Assembly: GCA_017354895.1 (NCBI GenBank)
Contig: CP071495.1
Location: 3,517,001 to 3,581,000, forward strand
DNA length: 64,000 nucleotides
Reading direction: 5' to 3'
Source of the DNA: Podospora comata
Lineage: Eukaryota; Ascomycota; Sordariomycetes; Sordariales; Podosporaceae
Shown here one piece after another: positions 44,899 to 54,412 of the stretch. Below the pieces are notes generated by a model, which saw only the letters and a program-made list of their open reading frames with translations, made no database searches and had not been told where the DNA came from. Position 1 is the first letter of the stretch. The number at the start of each line of letters is the position of its first letter. The position numbers and the translations under genes are program-made.

Positions 44899-45580
44899 TC
44901 ACCTGCCATGCCAGACAAAGTTCCCACCCATTCCCTGGAATCCAGCAGCAGCCATAGCTCCCAGTCCTGCTCCTCCGCCACTCCTTGATCCCTCATTGAC
45001 CGGCCTCTTGGCCACTGCTCCTTGTGCCCTTACACCCGCAACAATGCGCTCCATATTCGTCTCTATTACCACGCCGCCCACGATCATCTCGCCCAGTGTA
45101 GCATGTAGCGTCTCAAAGTTGAAGATCAAGTCCAGCTCACAGACGTTCTCAAATAATCTGTCCAGCGCCTCAACATAGACTTGAATAAGATCGATTAGTG
45201 CCAGTGGGGACTCGGTGGATGTTGAAATGACAATGAAGTATAGTGTAGCGTAGTGACGGTAGGTTACGAGGGAGGGGACATCATTCTGTTCTGTGGCCGA
45301 GGAGGAGGACGAGGAGGTGCCTGAGGCGGCCAGTAAGGGTGGTAAAGGCAGGAAGTTGCAGGATCCGGGGGCGCGGTTGGAAACCAAGGTGAAGATCTCG
45401 GAGATGAGCCGTTGCTGGATGGAGGTTTCCTAAAGCAACAAAAGATGCAGAGGTTAGTGGGGTTGGCAAGGCCGGTTGGGCTGGAAGAAATAGAGGAGAA
45501 AACATAATTACCAGTTGGGTGTAGAACTTTGTTAGGCGAGGCTGGCCTTGGCCGTTGAAGACTAGGAATGCGTTGATCAT
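44899..45580 (-). CDS. aps3: AP-3 complex sigma subunit, two exons, 199 aa
   Basis: Minus-strand exons 45580-45512 and 45429-44899; an 82-nt intron (donor GTAATT, acceptor TTTAG). The first exon encodes exactly MINAFLVFNGQGQPRLTKFYTQL, the hallmark start of small adaptor sigma subunits. ETSIQQRLISEIFTLVSNR follows, and then the longin-fold core RHYATLYFIVISTSTESPLALIDLIQVYVEALDRLFENVCELDLIFNFE. This belongs to AP-3, which carries cargo from Golgi/endosomes to the vacuole (ALP route). An ASGTSSSSSSATEQ insertion near residue 60 and a Gly-rich C-terminal tail lengthen it compared with animals, as in other fungi. It is convergent with the small membrane protein (151-base gap). Confidence 0.93.
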
Positions 45581-46014
45581 GGCTTGTGTGATTGTGGTGC
45601 GGTACGTGGTTTCTTGCGACTGATGCGTTTTGCAATGTTCCTGCGTTGGCTGGTGGGGGATGACGTGAAGCGTGCCAGCTAGCCAGGGACCTTGATAGCC
45701 CAGCGGACCGTGCGCCTGGCTCTCGGTTATCGTACTATTGGCCTGGCCCTGCCTGCCGCAAGCGGGTTAAAGGAAAATGTGGGGTAGCTGCCTCTCAAGG
45801 CTCAAAGCTCCCGTCCTGTCAATGTCATGGAACCAAGCTCGAATTGATCCTGGCTCCCATCTTCAATTCATTAACTTCAAGCTCACCATCTTCGTTGTTT
45901 GCATTGGTGACTGTGCTTATTCTTTGGTATAAGCAGTATCAGCAACTCGCTCTTTGGCGGTTTGTGTATCTCATCTCTTCCACACAGCAAACACTCACCA
46001 TACAATCACCTGCA
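45581..46014. promoter_or_regulatory. Divergent promoter of AP-3 sigma and frataxin
   Basis: 434-base head-to-head spacer. The last about 80 bases before frataxin are C/T-rich. No other element is recognised. Confidence 0.45.
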
Positions 46015-46716
46015 ATGGTTCGCTCAGGTCTCGCCAAGCTTGCCCGTGTGGTGGCCAGCCATGGCATCCAGACGACTCGTGCCTCGCGCGCCACTCTTCC
46101 CAGCCTTTCAGCAGCTTCCACTTTCGTCCCAGCATTGCCACGGGCCTCTGCCCTCTCCGCCCGCTTCATTTCCAAGAGCTCGGCCACCCACCACCAGGGC
46201 ATCACCCCGGACAATCAGGATGTCACTCCAAAGGAGGAGACCCCGAAGCCCATCCGGACCCCAGCTGAAATCACAGACTCAGAGTACCATGCCCTGGCCG
46301 ATGAGTTCATGGACAGGCTCTTGCATCACCTCGAGGACCTAGCCGAGAGGAGAAGTGAGATGGATGTTGAGTACTCTGTGCGTTGCTTCCGATCTCTTCC
46401 ATATGTTACATCCAACACAGCACTAACACGCAATCTCCAGGCTGGTGTCATGACCGTAGACTTTGGCCAAGACACCGGCACCTATGTGATCAACAAGCAG
46501 CCCCCCAACAAGCAAATCTGGCTCTCGTCTCCCATGTCGGGCCCCAAGCGTTACGATTACGTCGTCCTTGGTGAAGGTCAACATGAGAAGCAGGACACCG
46601 CGGCCGGAGACTGGGTGTACCTGAGGGACGGCACCACCTTGTCCGAGCTTTTCAAAAAGGAGATCGGTGTCGATATTAGTATGTCGATCGGTCAATATGG
46701 CGAACAGCCTCATTAG
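46015..46716 (+). CDS. yfh1: Frataxin (mitochondrial iron chaperone), two exons, 212 aa
   Basis: Exons 46015-46377 and 46441-46716; a 63-nt intron with donor GTGCGT and branch CACTAACAC that keeps the frame open if retained. The N-terminus is a mitochondrial presequence (MVRSGLAKLARVVASHGIQTTRASRATL, Arg-rich, no acidic residues). The mature domain has the acidic first helix (EITDSEYHALADEFMDRLLHHLEDLAERRSEMDVEYS, about 85-121). Then come the beta-sheet signature VDFGQDTGTYVINKQPPNKQIWLSSPMSGPKRYDY (about 127-161) and WVYLRDGTTLSELFKKEI. It supports iron-sulfur cluster assembly at the Nfs1-Isu complex in the matrix. All recognised surface motifs are present. Confidence 0.96.
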   Translation: MVRSGLAKLARVVASHGIQTTRASRATLPSLSAASTFVPALPRASALSARFISKSSATHHQGITPDNQDVTPKEETPKPIRTPAEITDSEYHALADEFMDRLLHHLEDLAERRSEMDVEYSVRCFRSLPYVTSNTALTRNLQAGVMTVDFGQDTGTYVINKQPPNKQIWLSSPMSGPKRYDYVVLGEGQHEKQDTAAGDWVYLRDGTTLSELFKKEIGVDISMSIGQYGEQPH

Positions 46717-47770
46717 CATCGTTAGGTGGTGTGTGAACATTTTGACGATTTTATGAATAGGGGATGACTGCAGGCATGTCAGCGTGTTTTGACTGGCTTT
46801 ATTCATGTTAGCTACCTCTGGTGTTGTTGGAGCAGCAGTTAGCATCACGGGGTAGTCAATGTTTTGTACAATAGTGTATGATATGGCAATTGATGAGGGA
46901 AATGCCCAAATCAACAGTTTCGTCTGTAGGGACATTCAGTGCTTTGTTCAAACTCTCAAGTGCGTCATTGCCAGTTCAGCTTGGTCAAATCATCATTCGT
47001 CCTTGCAAACGCCACATGATACTTCTGCGGGTGACTTCGGTGCTATGTGCTGTCAACCTGATGCCCAAAACCATAAAATGTTTGCTGGCTCGGGAACAAA
47101 CAGAACATAACAGTCTAGGCTCAACATGAAGGCGTTTTGCAGAGGGGGGACAGCTCAAATACAAACCCCCACGTTTCATTTGAAAATCACAGACACACAC
47201 AATGGAAGCCTCACCCCACATGCCCCGAACACCTGCCATTAAGCGCGAGAACGCTGTCCTTCTGGAGCCAGAGGCGAAGACTACACCGTTGTCCACCTCG
47301 ATCAGCTCGAGCTCCGAGACGGATAGCACAACTCCCTCGGCCACCAGTAGCAACAGCAGTACAACAGATAGCTCAGCAGGGCCAAGAAAATGAATATTCA
47401 GGAGAGAGAGTTAAGTTCTGTGTCAAAAACAGACCAACTAGCCAGATACTTGGAGGCCAGTATCACGCTCACTGGTATCGTAATTCTGTAGAGTAGCTAA
47501 CAGCTGAGCTTCCGCAACTCAGCGTCTTTGTAGAACTGCCAATATATCTTCTCAAGTGCATAAGGAACCCCTTCACAAAGGCATGAACAAAACATCTCAG
47601 ACAAAACATGGCATATAATTAGCAGGGACCAAATTGAGCCGCCAACTCCGCCCCCCGTTCTACCTCCCAGTGACATAAAAAGACAAATCCTCCATCTCAG
47701 TCCCAAATACCACCCATGTCCATTCCCAAATCCCCTACACTCCCCCCCCTCCCATTATTACCTCTCCCCC
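46717..47770. other. Convergent intergenic region
   Basis: Contains the frataxin 3' UTR, a possible small gene at 47202, and the 3' flank of the aspartic protease. The plus strand is C/T-rich from about 47635 to 47770. Confidence 0.4.
47202..47393 (+). CDS. Possible small Ser/Thr-rich protein, 63 aa
   Basis: The ATG at 47202 is in good context (acacacaATGG) after an A-rich leader-like stretch. The product starts MEASPHMPRTPAIKRENAVLLEPEAK and then becomes Ser/Thr-rich with a basic end (SAGPRK). Composition and start context look coding, but the frame is short and no family is recognised. It could be one exon of a longer gene or chance. Confidence 0.35.
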   Translation: MEASPHMPRTPAIKRENAVLLEPEAKTTPLSTSISSSSETDSTTPSATSSNSSTTDSSAGPRK

Positions 47771-49068
47771 TTACAACCCCAAATCCTTATCCGCAAACCC
47801 TACCTTCCCACCCCCGATATCAAAAACAGCATACACTGCCTTCAAAAAGATATCCCCCAAAATCCCAAACTCCTCACTCATGAAAGGCTGCAAACCCCCC
47901 ATACACCGCCCCGGCAAATCATCATACGTGGTATAATTCATATACCTCCCAGGAACCCTCGCCACCCACCCATTCGCAAACCCAATCTCGAAATCCGGCA
48001 GCGTGGTATTGCAAGGATAGTGCCACAGCCCCCCAAAAGACCTGTCCGAAGTCGCGTTGGGCACCGCGTCGTAGTACATGTTCACAATATCCGGAGACAA
48101 CAACATGAGCGTCGTGCCCGTGTCGGCAATCACCCGCCACTGGGAGATGTACCAATAGTTATGTCCGACAACATGCAGACCCGTAAAGTTAAACTCCCAA
48201 AAGGTCGAATTGGGTAGGAGGGGCGTGTAATTGATCTCCCCAATGTGTCGGTGGTGGTCGATGTAACCAAACGTGTAGGCTCCTTCGTCTGATTGGTACC
48301 GCAAGTCAGCTGTGAAGACCGGTTTGTCGAGGTGACTTTTGAGGGTTGAAAGAACGGTAGGCTGCTTGGGTCTGACCTGGCTGTGGAGGTCATACGCCAA
48401 ACCAAAAATGCCGTCAATGTCCTTGTCCGAGGAGAGCGATTGGGAGACGTCCACAGCGGATTGAACCACCGCGTTGTGAAGAGGGATTCCTCCAATGTCG
48501 ATGCTGTCGTGATAGACGTGGCCCCAGGCGTAACTACTGTCGCCGTAGGTGATCCTCCACTCGCTTCCGTTCAGGAGCTCGGCGGTGGACGACTTTTCCA
48601 ATTCAAAGATGTCTTCGCGGCGCGTCTTGGTCTTGGTCTCGGAGGAGTAGACCCAGACGTCGGCGCTGCCGGTGTCGAGGTCGACGTTGAGGTACTGGAA
48701 GGGTGTTCCGAATCCGACTCGGCTGAGGTATTCGCGATCACCCATAATGCTCTCCGCGTTGACATCGCCCGCTAATCGACACAGGTTAGTCAAGATACCT
48801 TCTTCATGAAGGGGGGAGTTTGTTTCAACTTACTTTCTCCTCCTCCTCTGAAACTGTTTGTCGCATCATCCAGCTCGTCATCCATAGGCACACCCCATTT
48901 CTTGAGAGCGCGAGAATACTGCAGACGACCATTGGGAGCATACCCAGGATTTCGGGGCAGGTCGACAGTAACCGACCTTTTCGTCACCTTCTGGCCGGTC
49001 GAGGTAGGAATGGCATGAATGAAAGTCGAAAAAATGCTCATCAAGAGCATAAAGACTAAGGTGGCCAT
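47771..49068 (-). CDS. Secreted pepsin-like aspartic protease, two exons, 411 aa
   Basis: Minus-strand exons 49068-48834 and 48771-47771; a 62-nt intron (donor GTAAGT, acceptor GATTAG). The start is MATLVFMLLMSIFSTFIHA, a signal peptide of about 19 residues. A propeptide with a KR processing site follows (QKVTKR, about 31). The bilobed domain has the first catalytic Asp in VDLDTGSADVWVYS (about Asp 111) and the second in VIADTGTTLMLLSP (about residue 296). A Tyr flap lies in ITYGDSSYAWGHVY, and a C-terminal Cys pair in HYPCNTTLP...PGRCMGGL. It is an A1-family peptidase. There is no C-terminal hydrophobic tail, so it is probably secreted rather than GPI-anchored. Confidence 0.94.
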
Positions 49069-51182
49069 CGTATCGATGCCCAAAAGGGAGCGGGAATGGG
49101 GATCGAGTGAAAAATAAATGAAGAAAAAGAGAGAGTGACTGGTAAAAGAAAAAGAAAAAGTCGTGAGGGAGCGAACGAGTCTTGTTTTATTGAAAAGCAG
49201 GTGAATAAAAAAAAAAGAGTGGTGCGATGTGGTGCTGTCGGTCAGGAGCCGTGCCAGGTTGACGTTGGGAGACAGGTGTCACAGGTTGAGTGAGGTTGCT
49301 CTTCCCCGGCGGCTACCTACAGGGCGTACCTACCTAAGGTAAGGAAATAAAGAATCTGGGATGCGTGGAAACGGTCGAAAGATGCAAGCAAGCGGAGCGT
49401 GGAAATAACTGAGATCCCTGGCCATGTGTCACAGGAGGAAGGCACCACTGAAGGTGAGGGGACCATCCACCGCTCAACAATGCTTATTTTGGAGCAACAT
49501 AATGGGATCAAAAAAGAACCTCCACTGCCTCATGTGGGGTCGGTCAGCGTCGTCATGTTGTTTATTGTGTTCCTGTAACCATTCTCTCTTTCTCGCCAAC
49601 GCTCCCCCTTACCAATCACACCCTCTCCCTCGCGCCTTTGGATCCCCCTCCGACCTCGAGCCGCCTTGGAAACACTCGAGAAATCTTCTCCTCCGAGGTC
49701 TCTCTGCCCATCCAAGGTCATCCCATCCCCCATCAACCCCTTTATTTCCCTCTGTCTCAGTACCCCCTCGTCCTTCGAAACCAAAAATTTATAACCAATT
49801 CTCCCAGTGTCACCCTCAGGTCATCCCCCCTCTGTGTCAAACCTCACCTTCATCCCCATCCAGGACCCTTCCACAAAAACCGGCCATCCACATTATTTCC
49901 ACGACTCACCTTCACTACACGTTGCCAACACGCCCCCCCTCCCACCGACCGCTTACCCGCATGTACATTACATTACCTACCTCTCCCCATCTCACAGAAA
50001 AGACCTCAGCAGCAAGACGTGTCCATCCGCTGTCGTGCCCACCGCTCGTTTCCACCGCAAGCCTCTCTGTACACTACAAACCTCGCCCGGGATACCTTAA
50101 CTTCCTCCATCCAAACTCCTGGATACTTGCAGAACCCATCACACGAAGCACAAAAAGAAAAGAACGGAGAATCCCGACCACCTAAAACCCAGATGACTGG
50201 ATACTCGCAGTCCATTGCCCATCTAGCACTGGAAACACAGAACACACACACACATAACAAAACTCACACATGACCTGCACTCAGCCCAAAAAGGAGAGAC
50301 TCGGGTGTCACCCATGTGGATATAGCTGAACATCCTGAGAGTTGTGCACAACACCGGAAAAATGCATGATTTTTTCATAGTTATTCGTTGTGGTAGTTTA
50401 CTTTCCAGTAAGTAGTGCAAAGACAACTTTCCATGATGCCGACATGCTTGCTGCTGCAATGTGAGATATGCGTCTATGTACAATATGTCCTCTCTCTTCC
50501 CCTATCCTGACCTCAACACTCTCTCCTCTTTTCCCCCGTCCCTCCCATCGTCTGCCCACCCTCCCGAACCAGATATATCACCATGTATACTTATCTGATC
50601 CATATTCCCTTGCACACCGTCTTCATCTCCCCCTATAGTTCCGTTCCTCTTGTCATTATTCTGCAGTCAAATCGATACCCAGAGGTTGTGTAAAAACCCA
50701 AGTTCATCCAAATTATTGCGAAGAGAATGCCCCAAAAAAGAACAAGAGGAGAAGAGCTACCAAGGGAGAATAAACAGAAGTGCAGTCAAGAGAAGTCGGC
50801 GGGCAGATGGAGGTTTGGACGGCGGGGAAACGAGGAAACAAGGCGAGCTTGGCGTGCATACGCCTTCTCCACATGGGCGCGTGGAGTAAAACGTCAGGGC
50901 TGCAGCTGCTCGTGTGCTAAGGTCGAGGATGAAGCAAGTCAAAATGCCGGCGAGAAATTGGTGAAAGTAGGGGTATTATTAGAAATGTGGCTGGGCAGCG
51001 TACGTGGTGTGGTATGGCGCCGCGGTCAGTAAGAGGGTATTATGCGTGGTGGAAAAATGTCATCATCGATGATATATGTGTGGCTGTATGGCGTGTATGA
51101 TATGGTCGTCGCGTAAAAAAGTGATGATGGCCGTGATGCTCGCATGAGGTGGAAAACAAGAAACGCAAGGGAGAGAGACAAT
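49069..51182. other. Long intergenic region with G-poor plus-strand tract
   Basis: About 2.1 kb. Bases 49560-50270 are extremely G-poor on the plus strand, which keeps several overlapping frames open (up to 253 codons) without coding character. The tract looks like a long leader or non-coding transcript. Bases 50280-51182 hold only short frames. Confidence 0.45.
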
Positions 51183-52065
51183 CTAGGAATCCTGTCGTCT
51201 TTCACGGTCACCGTCTGAAAGGCCGGGAACAATAACATAGTCAGCAAATGTTGTACTCGAGGACATGGACGACGCGGTCAAGGATTTGATCGAGTCGGCA
51301 TCCCCTCCGACTGGCGCAGGGACATGAGGATGAGGCATGGAACCTCGCGCAGGTGCCGCAGAGGGGTACCCGTTCAGGTGCGTTTGCGATTGTGCGTGCG
51401 CATAGCCTGGTGCTGCCGCGGCTCCAGTCGATCGGGGATGGTGGTGATGAGGACGGAGGACGAGATGGCGATATTCACCTTCGCTTTCCACAGGTGTGGG
51501 CGGGAGAGCTCCCGGAACGGCCTGCTGGCCTTGCCGCGCTGTTCCTGGGCGGCTGCCGCCGCCATACTTGTGTTGGTCTTTCTCGGCCGCCGAGGCTGCT
51601 GTCCTCAAGCTGTCGCCAGCACCCGTCTGTGGCTTGCCTCCCTTCAACCGCTCTTCCATCTCACGAATGCGCCGCTCGAGGGCCTCGAGCTCCGAAGTCT
51701 GGCTGTCAATCTCCTTCTTCCTAAAGGTGGGTGCCGTCTGTCAGTGTCCAGAACTTTGGCATCGTGAGGGGTTGAGGTGCTTGCTGCATTGCGCGCGCAA
51801 CGCCCAAGCTCCTGGTGGGGTTCAGGGAGAGCTGCCTGCGACTGACCGTTTATCGACTTGCTCGTCGAGGTCTGCAACACTGTTGTCGATGCGGAAAATG
51901 TTCATGAGCTCTTCCGAAAACACTTTGGCAATAGTCCTGCATAATTGGGCAACAGCTGTCAGTTTTGGACCCTTCGATCGGCGGGCATTAGGGAGAAACG
52001 CACGATTGCGGGCGGCGGCCATTGGGCTTCCAGTCGCGGTCGAGCTCTTCGTCAGTGGGAGACAT
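51183..52065 (-). CDS. Small coiled-coil orphan protein, three exons, 229 aa
   Basis: Minus-strand exons 52065-52004, 51936-51847 and 51720-51183; introns 67 and 126 nt with donors GTGCGT and GTCAGT. The joined N-terminus reads MSPTDEELDRDWKPNGRRPQS, then TIAKVFSEELMNIFRIDNSVADLDEQVDKR, then KKEIDSQTSELEALERRIREMEERLKG. This forms a continuous helical coiled coil over about residues 20-80. The rest is disordered, with His/Pro/Gly/Ala-rich stretches and a Ser-rich end. The short coiled coil resembles kinetochore or centromere accessory subunits, but no family can be named. Exon boundaries are well supported because they restore the helix. Confidence 0.78.
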
Positions 52066-54412
52066 TTTGGCGACAGTTGTGAGGGATAAAACGGTGCGAC
52101 GGTTGGAGAAAAGCCGTTGGGAACGGGGAGACAAGATGACCGAGGTCGAAGAACGATGAGGTGCTGGGTCGGGATCGAGTCGAGTCGAAGGTCGAGTCGA
52201 GCGAGGTTGCCAGTTTCAAGGCAAGTCCCGTTCATAATTAAAGGGTCCCAGCTGGCTGGCAAGCGGCAGGGGGGTTTAGTGGTCTTGTGCTGTGCACTGC
52301 GACCCAAGTGTGTCACCAGCCCAAGAGCCTAATTTGGGATGGTCGCGCCGATAGCCAGGGGTTTTGTGCCGCATGGACAATGCAATAAGTGTCTGGAGAT
52401 CCAAAGTATGTCGGAGTAAAGAAGAGGTGATATCGGAAACGTGATGGGTGTCGTCTCCCCGTCATTGACCTTTGTTGCTATCTAGATCCGTCCAGATGAC
52501 GAGATGTTGCTGTCCCTCCTGACTCAACACCTTACTGAGGAACCGACAGGCTGCCTTGATCTTGATGGAAACTGGCACGGCAATTCATATCCGGCGAGTG
52601 TCTCCGCGATGCGGTCATTCCGAGTGGTTTTTCTCTTCCTTAATAAAACAACGCTGCGCCAAGAGGCGTCTGTAATGTGTCTCTTGACGAGTGGGCGGCA
52701 AATGTTTGTGGGATCGCTGAGATTTGGATCATCTCCACGAAGCCCCACTGTGAGATTAGCATAACTTTGAGACAGCGATTTGTGCTCATGGGCGCATGAA
52801 TTTTTCATTTCTTCAACATCTGATTCAGCATATATACTTTGTATTCACAGGATCATCCTTTTTGGCCACAAGGAGAGAACATCACGGGTCGGCCGAGTGT
52901 GAGCTGCTGGGCGCTGCATTAGGCAATAATGGGAACGAGATACAATTTGTTTGATATCAAGGCGAGGGCACTAACAATTACTGCGAGGTCTCTAACAACT
53001 GGTTCGGCGCATGACCTGTCCACGGTCATCATTCCATTCCAAATGACCAGCTAGGTTGACCATTCAGAAATATGGGAACTCGGTGACTCAGTATGAACTT
53101 GTAGCTCCTTCTACACAGAATCTCACGAGGTTTATTTGCGTGGACTACACTATAAACCCTTCTACCACGTACATCTCAGCACCCTCATGCCAAGATTTCA
53201 GGGGTGGAAGTATTCCCCATGAAAGCTTGAAAGCACAGACCAGCATTCGACTTGATGCGATCATGATCACAACCGCTTCAAAAATTGCTAGGAAACTCTT
53301 GTAGAGGGCAGGAGGCCCAGTGTTCCAGTCCGTAGTCGGAAATGTACTTCGCCTTGAAATGTGTCTTTGTAGCCTTGAGGTGCTTTACGTCGGTGGGGGT
53401 AAAGAACTTGGTCACTGGCAGTGGGCAATGTAGTCAATTTGACATTGTTTGATGGGCTCTACCGCCTGGAGTGTCTAAACTTGAACATCTTTCCTGACTG
53501 CATGGGCTCATGGCTGAAGTTGGTCTACCATTTCCTTGTTTGCCAGCCCGAAAAAGGACAGTAGCTCCGGGCAAATTGATGGGGAAAAAGTCCAACTGTG
53601 GGTGGGAACAAGGAAGTGTTGCAATGACGTTCTGATCTTATCTTATCAGGAGAGCAAGGATCAAGGCTATCTCAAGTACATAATTCAATGTCGAGTGAAT
53701 AGCGCTGACTTCAGGATAGATGAGCCAAAAATACAGCTATGGTATAGAAGTACGGAACCTGTTTAAACACATTCCACTGCACATCTGACGCTTAAAACTC
53801 TTCTTCAGCCACAAACTTGGGATGGGTGTATGTTCAAGGTTAGGGTTACATACCGGCTTTCGAGTTTTATCAGTGCACTTATTCACCCACGTGACAGCCT
53901 GAGCCCGGCCTTGGGCTTCCCGTCTGGCGCGGCGAGTTCTAAATTGGATTCCCCTCAGCGCGCCTCAAGTCTTTGATTGCACCACCAATACACGGCATCA
54001 CAGCGCTCGACCGCATCAAGAATCAAGACGATCCACGACACCAACCGCCAACTCACGTGATTGTCCTGTCGAGACCGGAAAAATCATCTTCAGCGACACA
54101 ACCACGACAACACCACCAGCCAAGACCCGCAGACAAGAACCTCGACGGCTGCACGCTTCCCCAATCAATTTGGCCATTTAACCCACATAATCGCTATCTT
54201 CGATACCCGGAGCCTTGAGCTCAGGCTGCCGGTGAGTCTAGATGGTCTTGGCGCACCCACGCGTATGGTAACGCGCGATGGAAGCTTCTACAGAGCAGAT
54301 CAGAGCATTGCATCGCTGACCTTGTCCGTAACCACAGATCGTGGCGCCTGTACATCTTCTCCCCCAGAGGCGTGACAACTCCTTGGGCCCCCCACCGGGT
54401 GGAGTCTGGGGC
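52066..54412. other. Long intergenic region before the Brd8-like gene
   Basis: About 2.3 kb. Bases 52400-53880 are more AT-rich and without clear gene content. Bases 53980-54231 are ATG-free and G-poor, forming a leader. An apparent 5'-UTR intron lies at 54232-54337 (GTGAGT donor, ACCACAG acceptor), shortly before the start at 54413. Confidence 0.5.
54232..54337 (+). other. Likely 5'-UTR intron of the bromodomain gene
   Basis: Donor GTGAGTC at 54232, branch-like CGCTGACC near 54315 and acceptor ACCACAG at 54337. The intron contains the only upstream ATGs of this leader (for example near 54241). Splicing removes them and leaves an ATG-free leader ahead of 54413. Confidence 0.65.

Noticed and set aside
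49424-50273. Long frames of 211 and 253 codons on the plus strand
   Set aside because: They overlap in different registers and stay open only because the strand lacks G; the composition is Pro/Ser/His-rich without structure.
53040-53770. Decayed gene or repeat-induced-mutation remnant
   Set aside because: The region is AT-richer but shows no recognisable coding or transposon sequence, so no claim can be made.
54341-54412. Upstream start of the bromodomain protein
   Set aside because: The frame opens there only from a GTG; a splice acceptor at 54337 and the ATG at 54413 explain the region better.
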